Source: Rhyacichthys aspro (Eukaryota > Chordata > Actinopteri > Gobiiformes > Rhyacichthyidae). Taken from it: a stretch of 64,000 nt of DNA. Below are positions 48,679 to 60,840 of the stretch, in pieces; within the stretch, counting starts at the first letter, position 1, and every line of letters starts with the position of its first letter. Under the pieces are notes generated by a model, which searched no databases, had not been told where the DNA came from, and saw nothing but the letters and a program-made list of their open reading frames with translations. Location: contig CM072155.1 in assembly GCA_036850595.1 (NCBI GenBank), positions 3,953,953 to 4,017,952 of the forward strand, in the 5' to 3' direction. The position numbers and the translations under genes were made by a program.

Positions 48679-48718
48679 CTATGTCCAACTAGCTAATTTA
48701 TTAGCTAGTTGGACATAG
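48679..48718. repeat. Perfect 18-bp-arm hairpin
   Basis: CTATGTCCAACTAGCTAA (48679-48696) and its exact reverse complement (48701-48718) flank a 4-base loop, TTTA. It is a compact, perfect inverted repeat with no mismatch, of unknown origin. Confidence 0.9.
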
Positions 48719-49329
48719 GAAATCATTTCTCCTGGGCAATGTAACTGGACTGAATGGAATCACCTAAGATCAACAACAGTTAGCATCAACATGAGGGGTG
48801 TTCATGTGAATGTAAAATGAATAAAAATAAACGTGATTTTGTCACACTTTTGTCGGACCAACTTTCACAATGTGTCAGGGACTTTATGGAGTGGACTGGC
48901 ACTCTCGAATAAAAGCTGACAGATGTCTAGAGAGCTGCAAAATGCAATGCACACTTTCTTACAGGGCATAAATGCTGTGGCAAAAATGTGCTTTCGGAAA
49001 TTATCTGCACATGGCTAATTTACAAATGTCCCAATGTGCACCACAGCATTTCACACATGCACTATTCATATGTTTTTATTCCTACAGTGCCATGCAAAAA
49101 CATATTATCTCATGGCTAAAGTTGCCAAAAATCGTTGGACCAAAATCATGCCCCAGTGTGGAAAGGTACATTAAAGGTATAAATAAGCATCTGGACGTTT
49201 ATGAAAGTAAAAGGGTAAACTTCAATCTCACATTGACATATGCCCTTATGACCTATACTTTTACAGACTTTAAAAGTGACATGTATAAAGGAAGTAATTA
49301 TTCTGTGATGAAATGACTCAGGAATGCTG

Positions 49330-49720
49330 AATTTTCCCAAATTCCATCATCAACACACAAAAGAAGCTGTTTATGACTTGGTTGTGAATCGCCCCCGTTT
49401 GGCTCTTACTCTGAGCTGTTCCGAGAATCTAACCCCTGATAGCGAGAAGCGCTTGTGGGTTTTCAGCGTGTCACTAATTGACGGATAAATCTCACAAGGC
49501 CCAGTTACTACTTCTCATGACTCACCCATATACACAGACCCCCGCCCCACTCCTCTCTTTCTCCATCCCCTCATGTGGGAAACACTCTTTTCTCTTTTGC
49601 CTGTTCTTCCATTCTGTCCTCCAAGATGAACTCATCCCAAACTGCGGCTTTCTGAACAAAACCACCTTTCATAAAACTGCCCATTCGCATGTCAGACTCC
49701 CTAATGACTAATCTGGGGGG
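49330..49720. promoter_or_regulatory. Higher-complexity island, candidate regulatory element
   Basis: CpG-containing sequence (AATCGCCCCCGTTTGGC, GATAGCGAGAAGCGC) with TAATTGACGGATAA homeodomain-like cores, followed by a pyrimidine-rich stretch at 49530-49640. No convincing exon is present. Confidence 0.22.
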
Positions 49721-49729
49721 AAGAAAATA

Positions 49730-52080
49730 CATATGTATGGAACTATGAGTGAGTGACCGTCCAATGAATTGTAAATGAAGTAAAAGTTACTTGACATAAA
49801 CATAGAAGGCAGGCATTAGCAGAACTTTCGAGGTCTGGCAGTGAGAGCGTATTAGGAAAGAATGTGTTTTTATCAAGATTGACCCTGTTCGTGGTACTTA
49901 TCGGAGAATGTCAGACATGCAAGAAACGATGGAGAGGTTAAATGTTAAAATGTGGGAATGTGGAGACTGAAGGGAAAGCATAAAATTGGACTTAAACACG
50001 AAACAAAGATCTAATAGTTTAGGTTTAGCTGTGTCCTATAGCTGCAATAAGGTAACTAACCTTGTTAAGGATGATTCATTAACGGGAGATACCGATTAAC
50101 TAGCACTAGATTTACATTGGGCTTCAGAAATGTGAGTTATAGCCTTTGTCCAACTAAAACTGGACTTTTAAAATGCATGTCTGGCTGCAATTAAGCATAC
50201 TTCAAAAATGGTAAGAGCTAATACATCATGGATACAGATTAGAGCTAAAATCAGATAATAAATCAATTAGTGTGCATGTTGCAAAACTGCCACAACAGCA
50301 CCTTCAAAACAGCAGCAGGAAAAGGGCCACCTTTTACCCCCAGCATTTAAAGTGCATTTTGACGCACCGCTGTAATGTCTTTAGTGAGTTTACCATTTAG
50401 CTTCAGATGAATTAGTCTTCAGATTTGCTCTAACTTTACCCATTGTTGTTTCTCAGCCCTTATTTCCAATGCACATCATTAACTGTAAGTGTATAGCCTT
50501 AAAGTAACTTGAACTTGAAGGGAAAAAAAACACCTTTTCAAGAAATACCCAAACACATAGGTGTTTAGTTAGTAGGCCTGTCTTGTCATATGCCACTTAT
50601 GAACTAATTTGGAGTTTTTAAACCCAATCAATGTATTATTCCCAAATCTCATGTGAAATGTTGTACATACATAACTGGTCAAAATGATCTTGAGATTTTG
50701 TGAAAACTGAATACTGAGGTCCAAACTACAATCCCATATATAGCATTTAAATTCCTTTGTTTTTTTTATTAAAACATATTGTCAGCTGTTTTACCAAAAC
50801 TTGTAGAAGTGGCTAATTTTGCAAAGAAAACAACTGTTTCATAAATTAACGCTAACTCTCTTATTCTAATAGAGCCTTCTATTCAAATTGTTAAGCCTCT
50901 GGCTCTTAGTTGTATGTGTTTCTAGCAGAGGTTTGACATCTCCTCTTTATGTTAAAGAATCTCTGGCTTCATGTATAACAGAAGTTAACATGAAGCTGTT
51001 AACAATAAGGCTGAGTAGCATAACAATCAAAATGGAGGCTAAATGATAACATTAACAACAAAAACTCAAATTGTCTCAAATGTTAAACTGTGGGTTGGAT
51101 TAGCTGAAAGTCTGCTACCTTTTGAATATTATTTAAAGCTATTTTGAAGACTGAAGTTATGTTAGCTTGAAGAGCTAAATAATTAGTTAGCATGTAGATG
51201 TTAACAAGAGGGCTAATTAGCATAACAGCCAAGCTGTTACATTGTAAAACAAAACATTCACAATGGAAATGAAGCAAAATGACAAACAGGTTTGTTGTGT
51301 TACCACAGTAAATGAGTCTGAATGAAGCCCAACAGTCGGTTTTTAGCATGCTCACTGAATATCTCTCTTTAATAATAAATACAAAGCAAACTTCCTCTCT
51401 TGGCAGGCTCAGATAGCTCAGTGGTTTTCAAACTAAAACTAAGCTTTGTTGTGCATGTGGTTTCAATTTCACTCTGATGCCATTGCTTATTTTAATAAAC
51501 ACAGCTGTAAGTGCGTTAGCCAGAAAGTCATGAATAAGCAGAAAATGGCCAAACAATCATTTATCCGTCTGATGGAAAGTGCGAGGTCTGCGAGTGAGAA
51601 ACGGCCCGAGGTTTACACGAGGGAATGAGGATGTTTGTGTTCACGTATGGACACGAGTGACATATTCACATACACTCGCTTCATCTCTAATCAAAATGCA
51701 CTTGACTGGCAGCCTCTTCCTGTGTTTATTTGGACCAGAAAATCCCTACTGACTTTCGCCACTTCACCAACATAGCTTTTTTCCGCTACAAGACCCTGAA
51801 AACTGTCAACATGGGAGAAGAAATTAAAACAACAACATGAAGGGAACTGGCTGGCTTTGACGTTAGCCAAACACATTAGCATGTAGCCTCTGGTGAAAGC
51901 ATTAAGCCACCACATAGAGCTAACTCAATGTAAATGTCACATTTTACTGCAGTCACAGGCCATTTTGTTCTGCATTAGCATAAATTTGCATGATAGAGAA
52001 GAGCCAATTAAATGAGAAGCATAAGAATTGGTTAAATAAATCATTGCCGTATTCATGCGCTAGTGAGTTTGTGTAGCCTG
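49730..52080. other. AT-rich DNA with TTAGC/GCTAA clusters
   Basis: No gene recognised. Two similar blocks at about 50985-51030 and 51185-51235 share GTTAACAA-A-GGCT and TAGCATAACA, suggesting an old local duplication. The frame at 51446-51628 is open without a domain. Confidence 0.4.
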
Positions 52081-52385
52081 TTTATCTGATCTGAATTGAA
52101 ATGCAGTAATTAAGAGGCACTAAGGGCGCATTGGTTAAGAAAAGAGGGGACAACAAGCGTGCAGACGGAGCAGCTGGAGACTGAAGACTGACATGGGGAG
52201 GGTCAGCTGGGTCGTACCACTCACAAATGCATGGAAAAGAAGCATATCCAACATTTCCATGTGTTCTTCCCATTTCCCCTTATTAGGAGCTGGCCGGCAC
52301 AGCTGCACTAGACTGTGACACATAACGGCACTCGGACAAAGGACTAAAGCTATTTCCAGGATTCCTATAAATGCCTGCCAGTCAC
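52080..52385. promoter_or_regulatory. Higher-complexity island, candidate regulatory element
   Basis: Mixed-composition stretch with GCAGTAATTAAGAGGC (homeodomain-like), CCTTATTAGG (CArG-like, one base off CC(A/T)6GG) and CGTAC/CGGCAC CpGs. No exon is evident. Confidence 0.22.
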
Positions 52386-52389
52386 AATA

Positions 52390-55030
52390 TTACCTTTCAT
52401 GTGTTTTTAATGACATTTTTTTTAGAAAGTGACTTACAGGTCATGGTTATTTTAGTTAACTTTCCACCAGTTTTAGCTATTAGCATTGCATTTGTCTGTA
52501 GTAACCAAAAATGTCAAATCAATCACTGACAACAAACCTAACCAAGGTACAGTTAATATAAAAGCTGGGCTACGCTTTATTACTATACTGAAAAATATAG
52601 TATATATAGTGTTATAAGTATATAGTGTTACAAGAGACATCTTTAAATTTTAATTTTTATCTGCTTACAAAAGAAAAACGTAGTATGAAACACAAAAACA
52701 TACAACAAAATAAAATTATAACACATGGTCCATCAAGCCACACCTTCTGCCAGCTCTTGAAAATTTCAATAGATATAATTTCACCAATATTGACTAATTT
52801 AATGTTATGTATATTTCTGTTTTTATAGCAGCAACTCTACAGCCTGAGCATGACACAGCAGTAGTGATTGACAGGTGTGATGGCCCGCCCCTTTGTTTTG
52901 CTGAGCATTTGGGCAACATTTCTTCAAGTGTAGCCGTACGTTTTACAGGACTACTGTACACAAACAATTTTATATAATGCATTTAGCATTAGCATTATCT
53001 GATGTATTTGGCATTAGCATCACAAGCAATTTTCTGTATATTGCTAAATTGTGTTGAGCACTTATTTGTCTCATAAAGCACAGTGTTGCTTCAACGTGGT
53101 GTCCCAAATGTGACATTATTATAGTGTGAACTATTGGTCCATATAAATACATTTGTTAACCCACCTAATACCACCATCAGCTGCCACTGAACCTAACAAA
53201 CAAGCTACTGTAGAATCAAATTCAGCTCACATGTTAGCAAGTCTTTATTTTGGTCTGCTACTGTGTGAACTATGTTAATGCGGAAATAACCTATATGCTT
53301 CTGATGGGTTGGGTGGGATTTGTTGCAAAATAAAAAGACAGCCATGACTCAACACTACAATAATAGCCTTGAATATAGAGCTATTTAACCTATATCTATT
53401 TAAACATATAGTCCTTCTGCTCATGTCATTTAGATATCTTCAACACTTTCAAAATTAATTCTTTCTAAACCCTCTCAAGTAAAAGCCTCAGTCTGTAGTT
53501 TCCCTTTGAAAAAGTGTTAACCCTATTAAGCCCTGCTCTTAATGCAAGAAGCATTAACAAACGATTGTCTGAGCTGAGGAGGTGTGAACGCCTGCTATTG
53601 TTCCTGTAAAATAACATTAAATGTAGCACGGGGTGACAATCTCATTCTCAAGTGTGACCCTGCATCAAATTACCCATTTGTGGTCACACTTCAGCGCAGA
53701 GAGCACAGTGTGTTAAAGCCTGGGTTGCAAAAAAAAAACACACAGTGTGAAGGGAAACCCAGTGTATGCAATTTTTTAAGAAGGTGGATTTACAAGGGCT
53801 GTGTGATATGACTTCAAATGAAAAATGCAATTGCTTGCTCAAAATATTGTCAATTTTTAGAATATAAATCTGAAATATGTGGATGACTAAAAAGCCCAAG
53901 TTGCAGGATTTCAAATTACTAAATTTATCAACAACAAAACAGCACTGTGATTATATATTCATCACACCTTGGGACCCAAAATTTTCTCGAATCATGCAGT
54001 TGTGACGACTTTTTACAGAATAGATTTTCAAATGTGTACCTATATTTTATGTGTATTCATACCAAACATATTTACACTTACCAGTCTGGTTGACAACATG
54101 AACATTTTTATTTTATTTTTTTACCAGGGTACAATTCATTAAGATTAATAGGAAGTTTACAGATTACACCATACACACATCTACATACATTTACATCCAT
54201 AATGACTTTTCTCTAAGTTTAACTGAACATTGAAGTAGTATTTTTCACTTTCACTTTCACACTTTTCAACTGCTCTAGAACAATGTGGATGTGTCTGTTA
54301 GCATCTGTTAGCAGCAACCTAAAATCTACTCATTTACATGTTTATTTGCAAGTACAGGAACGTTTCTTTCGGTGGCTTTCAGCCAATCACAACTCGCATA
54401 GAGAACAAAAATGCTACTACTCCATAGTCAAGGTGGATTTTTATTCATAAACATACCCTGGAAATGTATAGTGTGCCTCTAAGAAAAGTGACATTCAGCT
54501 GTTTATTTTCTTGTAATATCTACTCATTTGTTTACCATTTTTATAGCATTTTGAAATATTATCAACTGAACCTTTAATGGGGATTATTTATCTAAGCCTA
54601 TCATACTTCACTGAAAGGTTTCTGTGACGGTACAATAATGCAAATAGTTTTTCTGAACTTGATTCAATTTATTTATTTTTTTAAACGAAATAGGAAAACT
54701 TGCATGATTGAAAAAAAAAAAAATTAAAATGAAATGAATACAAAATGGAAATTGAAAAATAATGAATTAGTCTATAGGGAATAGGAAGAAAGGCATACAT
54801 TTTTCTGTATGTGGTTTCTGTTAAAAATAAATAAAGTGTGATGTTTGTGTTACATAGGCTGAATAAATCTGAATTCCTAAAGAAAAAACAAACAATTTAA
54901 CAACTTCTTCCAGTGTTTGCATTTATTATTTGCTGCTTTGACAAGTTTAAGTCGCTGAGTCCTATCATGAATGCCTGCTTAAAAATACTATACCAAAAAA
55001 ATTAAGCTAGCCCACTTAAGGACTATTTAT
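52390..55030. other. AT-rich DNA, nothing recognised
   Basis: Very A/T-rich at 54060-54900, including A and T runs. No frames with splice borders or domains are present. Confidence 0.45.
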
Positions 55031-55560
55031 CTCAACATGTCATTAGTCACTGACAAACTGCAGCCAGACCAGACGCAGCTCAAGAGTCTTCTCTCCAAAC
55101 AAACAGAGAACATCTAAATTGGGCTATCATGACAAAAGCGGCTTGACTAACTTCCTTTCTAATAGCTCACTAACGTCACAGGAAAAATGAGGCTGCTGGA
55201 TGTGAGCGCTGAATACAGAAAGCCCCTGTGGGCAGTGAGACGACTGGGTGGATCCGGGCCTGGTCACTCTGTGTGCTAAACTCAAGCCTGGAGGTGGGGG
55301 AAGGAGAGAGGCAGTGACGGAGCAGTTCCCCGCTGTGGGAAAAAGACAGAGTAGAGAGTCCTGCCGTCGAAGCTCTTTGTGTGTTAACTAATCAGAGGTG
55401 GCCCGCTGGGAGCTTGTCACAGTTCGCACCGTGGGGGGCTAACTGCCACAAGACTGACAGTCCTGAGTGAGTGAGGGGACCACCGTGGACTGGATGTAGC
55501 CTGGGTGGGCCGTATACAACCAGCAGACAACTGGAAATCACTTAGACAACGCAAAAAGAG
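55030..55560. promoter_or_regulatory. GC-richer island, candidate regulatory element
   Basis: A 500-base stretch clearly richer in G/C than its flanks, with TGACGGAGCAG, TAACGTCAC (CRE-like), a G-run GTGGGGGAAGG and TGTGTTAACTAATC. No coding exon is apparent. Enhancer or distal promoter is inferred. Confidence 0.25.
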
Positions 55561-57370
55561 AACGAGTGTGGCAGGTGCATTTAGAAATGTTCATACTGTA
55601 AGCATAAGACACCTTTTGTTTGAAAATTATTTATGGACTAAAATTTGCAAAAACTCCCAATTTTTCACCAATGTGTTTCTGTTCTTCCGTGCTAATAAAA
55701 AGACAAAAGTCAAAAGAAAAACCAAGCATCTCACACAAACTTCACAGTTATATTTCTTTTTCCTAAGGGTTCTGCAAAATCCAACTAAATCTTTATACTC
55801 TGACATCACACAAAGTCTTTTCACTTCCCGATGGTAAGTAATTAGCATTTTTCTTTTAGTGACAATTAAAAAATGTTTGTCATATTTGCTTGATATTTTA
55901 TTTTATTTTAAGTATTGATACCAATGTGAATAAAGTCACTATTACATTAAGAAGCATCTTCGAAGCTGCTGTTGTGACGTTGATTAATTACTGTGTTGGA
56001 ACCAGAAGCATATTAGGAAAAAGGTCAACGTTACCTAAGTTAGCTTTTGCTGGCTTCTAATGCTAACAAAACAAAAAGTACAACATAGGTTCATAAAGCA
56101 CTGAACTGTATATTTTATATTAGCAACAGATGCTAACTACTTTAATTATAGAAAAGTCTTCAAGTTTTGTTCTTTAGCTCTGTTGTGAACTATGTAATAA
56201 GTACAGAGCAATACATCTTGATTACTTTATTCTGAAAATATTATAAACAAACTTCAGTGTGTTTGAGGCCAACAGCTTTTAAAACCTGACTTTGGCCTAG
56301 TTCAGTGACTCTTATGCTTTAAAAAGAAAGTTTTGAAAGTACATCTTGCTGCTATGCTCATGGCTATGCTAACAGCAGACTGTAACAATCTTACTGCTAA
56401 TGTGCAACTCATTAGCTTATTAGCATGTTATGCTGTTTTGTGCTTGTAAAACATTGCAAAAATCATATCTGAAAAATACACCTCTGAAAAAGCAAAGACT
56501 GTTGAACATTTTTTTTTATAATGTAATGTAATGGAACTTATGTTAATACACAAAATGACGCAAGCACATCAATATCATGTATACATTATATTCCCCTTTA
56601 TCACAATCAAGTTGGAAATGAGTAAGTGCCCGGTCAGTTGAGGACGTCACCTTTTAGTCACAGCCCTCCGCTTCATGTGTCGATTCCGAACAGTGACTTC
56701 ATCTGTGTTTTTCTCAAGGATATCCCTCTCCTTTCGAGGCACAATGAGCCAGCTTCCTGTTTAGAGCGGGACCAGGCCAGCCTTCCATCACGCACATACC
56801 CTTACGTAATTTCCCCTTGTATTGCCAGCATCTATTGTCATTACATCGCTATGCTTCAAGGTTTGATGGGAGTTTGACAAGAGTGATTTTGGCTTTATGT
56901 ATTATAGTTTTGTGTGCATGGCAACAAAAACCAAGGAGACTGCAGTGCAGTAAAATTGGACAAAGGAGCATTAGAAATCAAATGAATCTGCATACAGATG
57001 ATAGTTCTGACAAATGGCAACCAACTACATGTGTGTGCTGACAGTGAGCGGGTAGAAAACATCAACATGTGAACTGATACTTAGCTGCTCTGTATATACA
57101 AGCATTTAGGCCGCAGCTAAAGGCTCAAACCCAGCACTCACACTGGCAATCCATGCTAAGATATAACCTAAGCTCAGTATAGATGCACATGTTCCCACTG
57201 AAACTTTGGCATCAGGTTGAAGGCTATTTATGGGTAAAAACCATGGCAAGCAAATGAATTAAGTGACTAAATTCTATAGAAAAGTGTTGTAAAGTTTGCA
57301 GCATTGGTGTGTGTTAAAATTGGAACAATAGGGCCACAGTCTGATCAAAACTGAGACATATTAGTGTTTT
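55560..57370. other. Intergenic DNA, nothing certain
   Basis: The frame 55505-55837 is open but has no domain. TTAGC/GCTAA clusters are dense at 56035-56440. A small mixed-composition patch lies at 56625-56860. Confidence 0.4.
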
Positions 57371-57372
57371 TA

Positions 57373-57523
57373 CAGGCTCAGGAGGTAGAGCAGGATGTCC
57401 AACAAATGGAAGTTTTCTATTCCCGCTCCCTCATATGTTCATACTGTCATTGTGTCCTTGGGCAAGACACTTCACCAAGCTTGCCACCTGAAAAGCGCTA
57501 TATAAATGCATTCCATTTACCAT
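57373..57523 (+). repeat. Second tRNA-derived SINE family (decayed head, intact tail)
   Basis: GGCTCAGGAGGTAGAGCAGG at 57375-57394 is an A-box-type tRNA head, and TTTTCTATTCCCGCTCC near 57414 is a decayed B box. The tail has TGTCCTTGGGCAAGACACTTC and AAGCGCTATATAAATGCATTCC, a signature common in fish genomes. Its sequence differs from the 40698 family. Confidence 0.65.
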
Positions 57524-57557
57524 ATTTGTTGGCACATGAAAAAAGGGAGTGTGAAAG

Positions 57558-57602
57558 TGGGACAGTCCCTATTAAATAAGGACACATGGTCACCCTTGTT
57601 TT
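57558..57602 (+). repeat. hAT-type terminal repeat remnant
   Basis: GGACACATGGTCACCCTTG at the right end resembles the hAT ends at 22348 and 39043. The same 23 bases recur exactly at 59410-59432. No full element surrounds it. Confidence 0.5.
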
Positions 57603-58012
57603 AACACCAGCATTCACTGTAAAAGTCTTGCAGACAGCACTGAGTGTGTGACGTGTTGTTCTCTGTCTTATTGTTGTGCTCTGCGTTGTACAGACAGACA
57701 CCACACTTGTAATACAGGAAAGAGCACTTTGCACTGACATAAGTCCAGCATGACTACAGGAGGCGACAGTATTTAGGTCCAGGTCTGGCTCTTGGCAGTG
57801 TGAGGGATCCAGGGAGGAGGGACAGTTGTACTCAGGCACAGCTCGAGTGGGCCTGCACTTGTACACATGATTGTTTAACCCTAACCCTCATTAAAGACTG
57901 AGATCTGCCAGACAAGATTAACTTATACATCGGCCCAAAACCTAGACTGAGGTGAAATGTACCATTAGACTTAGACATCATAAAAATGCATATTAGGAAA
58001 TGTGCCTTGTGA

Positions 58013-58130
58013 CTAACTGACCTCTGTCCAGGGTGTTCCCCACCTAAGGCCTAAAGTTGCTGGGATAGGCTCCAGTCACCTGCAACCTCCCATGGGAATA
58101 AGTGGAAGAAAATTAATTAATGAATATTAG
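58013..58130 (+). repeat. SINE tail fragment (40698 family)
   Basis: GTCCAGGGTGTTCCCCACCTAAGGCC, AAGTTGCTGGGATAGGCTCCAG and the TTAATTAATGAAT end match the 3' half of the copy at 40698-41090. The head is missing. Confidence 0.7.
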
Positions 58131-58249
58131 GAAACGTAACACACACATGTGACATGAGATCTATGTAGCAGTACGTGAAGGCTATAGCTTTTTAGCATTC
58201 TTGCTCCATTTGCTAACAGGCAACAACACAGCAGCCGACATACTGTATT

Positions 58250-58640
58250 AATGGTATTAACCTTATTATTTTATCCGCCTCTCAAGTGTCTAATTGCGAG
58301 ATTTCATGTGCATGCTCAGATAAATTAAACACTGCTGGCTTTATTTTTGATGATGTTGTTTGTAAATAGGTCTCTTTAATCTTCATCATGAGGCAAACTA
58401 GATGATGTGCGGTAAACGCAGTAGTAAAAAGGCAGTTTAGAAGAAGACAAATATTGGGCAGCCCGGAGCGATGGCAGTGAAAACACATGGCACGTCTGTG
58501 AAAATAAGTTTGTTCTGATGGTGAGCTCAAAGATAATTACAGATGAAGCCTCTATGTGCGTGAGTTATTTTCTGAATTCTGGGGTTTCTGGGCTGAACAC
58601 GAGCCACAGCAGCCTCACAAGTTGCTATTTCTCCACCAAC
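58250..58640. promoter_or_regulatory. Strong candidate conserved non-coding element
   Basis: An information-rich stretch with forkhead-type cores (TGTTTGTAAATAG near 58360 and GCGGTAAACGC near 58410), octamer-like ATTTCATGTGCATGCTCA and homeodomain AGATAATTACAG. It contains no simple repeats, and the only open frames are short and overlapping. It lies 2.5 kb upstream of the s1pr5-like first exon. Regulatory function is inferred. Confidence 0.3.
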
Positions 58641-58649
58641 AAATTAACT

Positions 58650-60050
58650 ACAGCTTGTACATTTTTGGGTTGATGCCATTTGTGTTTTTACAGATTTTCC
58701 TATTTCATACGCCCAAAAATGTAGTTCTGTATGATCGCAATTCAAAAACAACTGTGCCGTTCCACTGGGTTCATTCAAATGTCATTCTAAAGAGCATTTT
58801 AACTCCATTTAAATCCGTTAGCATAGCACTCTTTGTTCACTTATAAACACTTGTCAAAATGCTACACCCTAATGATTACTTATGTGACTCATTCAGTTTA
58901 GTAACACACGTCAACTACTTTCTCAGACATGTCAAGAATGTCTCAGGCATGTTTGTCCATATTATTGTCCATATGAGTGTCATCTGTTGTCCATCTATGT
59001 CCTTGTCTCATGACATGCATTTGGATTGCACATACAGTAAAGTAAATCATATTTAATGTTCATTTTGTAAAATTAAAAGTGCTGAATATGTGCTTTCCAA
59101 TTTCAGACAGCACCCAGGTAGCTCAAATCAAAATAACAATATTAGATCCAATTGTTAAGAAGTCCTCAGATGGTGCACTCTCTTCATTCTGCTTTTAAAG
59201 GAACAGTCAGGTGTTTCCCAAACTGTTTTTGACTACTCTTGCTAGTCTAGAGAGCCAAGGGGACTTCAGAAAAAAGTAAAAAGTAATGCTTTTGATGCTA
59301 AGATAATCAAACCTTTCTTAATTTGAAGGAATGAGATAAAAATGGTGACATTAAGTTGCTTCTTTATAAAGTGCTGTGCTCTAAGTGGACGTCCAACACC
59401 TGGAAGGTTGGACACATGGTCACCCTTGTTTTCAGTGGATGTTATATTAACCCATAGTTTTTTTATTTGCGTGTTATTTTTAACTGATATGCAATCAAAG
59501 CTACAAATTAGATAATAAAATGTATTTATTTGCATTCACTCCACTTTACGTACATCTTGACGACAAACACTGTACAAGTATATAGCTAGCCTGGTAAGCC
59601 ATACCCATACATTTTGCAAAAAATCTCTAGTCTTTGTGTAATAAGTCTGGTATCCCTTTTTTTCAAAGCCATTTACACTATATATTAATCCTTGGCCTTT
59701 ATAAGATGCTAATTTCTCTGATGGTCCAGAGGCAGTGTATTCTGCGTCCAGTGATATTGCCCTGCTACTTATTCTTTCTATACAACTAAAGAATTAGGAT
59801 GGCTGGCATGTATCAAAATTTAGCTTTAATCTGGGTCTTCCAAATGTCTGTGACAAGGGGTCATATAAAACCTACAACAGTTTTCTGGGCTTAGTGTTTT
59901 TTTGTTTGTTTTTTTATGAAATTGTATTTTTTAGACCTCCAGGAATTCTATTTTTGAATAGGTTTATAAAGAGTAAACCCATTTTTCAAGTAAGCATTTG
60001 AGTAATCTCTGTAACATGGCCTTATGAAGCCAACACTTGCATGACGACTT
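58650..60050. other. AT-rich DNA with one repeat remnant
   Basis: Nothing coding is recognised. The only feature is the second copy of the hAT-type end at 59410-59432. T runs are frequent at 59895-59930. Confidence 0.45.
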
Positions 60051-60230
60051 TTGATAGCCGCGGTGAATGTATCACATCAGTGTTTATTTGAATCTCGGTG
60101 AGACCTCAGCAGATGATACTGCTTTGGTTGTAACAGGGGCGAACGTGGCTTTGAGCGCTGTGATGCAATGAAGTCGGCAAACGAGGCGATTTCCTCTGAT
60201 CCCGGGTTAAATAAAAGTTTATTTCCAAAA
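60050..60230. promoter_or_regulatory. Small CpG-containing island, candidate regulatory element
   Basis: TAGCCGCGGTGAATG, GGGGCGAACGTGGC and GTCGGCAAACGAGGCG lie within 150 bases, between AT-rich blocks and about 0.8 kb upstream of the s1pr5-like first exon. Confidence 0.22.
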
Positions 60231-60239
60231 GGAAATGAA

Positions 60240-60840
60240 GGCATGTTTTTCAATCATTTTAACAACACAAAAAAAAATGTCAGTTTTAATTGTGTATGTA
60301 ACTTAACTTCTTCAGAATTTCAAAATGGCAGTTATCTTGTGCAAATTGATGAGATATTTGTTGATAATTAAGGATCATGGATGGATTACTTATACGCCTT
60401 TTTAGTAAATGAGCCCTCAGGTAATTTATTTGTAGTTAACCTTTTTTCACTTTGTGTTTAAGAAATTAAACCGCTGTTCTAGCTACATATTCAGAGGTGT
60501 TGCAATTAGCATAGGCATAGAAGGCAACTGTCTAAGGCTTCATGCTAGAAGGGGGCCCCCAAAGATAGATGACCACATGCATTTTTAGAATATTAGATTC
60601 ATCCAGACACAGAAACCTGCCCTTAAATAATTACATGCATATTAATATATGGGACCCTGCAGTCTCTAGAACTGCCCCTGAATGTCTGGTAAAAAACTGA
60701 AATATGAAATAAAAAGCGAGCAAAGGATGGATCAAACCTGAACTTCTAGTGTTGGCATGAGCCTAAAGAAACACTTCACTGTCAGAGTTCTGTACCTGAG
60801 GGTTAACTGCTAAAATCTCACCTCTTTTCCTGAATGTAAC
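60240..60840. other. Intergenic DNA with one repeat fragment
   Basis: A fragment at 60500-60600 (GGCAACTGTCTAAGGC, GGGGGCCCCCAAAGATA) is related to 6790-6870. Nothing else is recognised. Confidence 0.4.
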
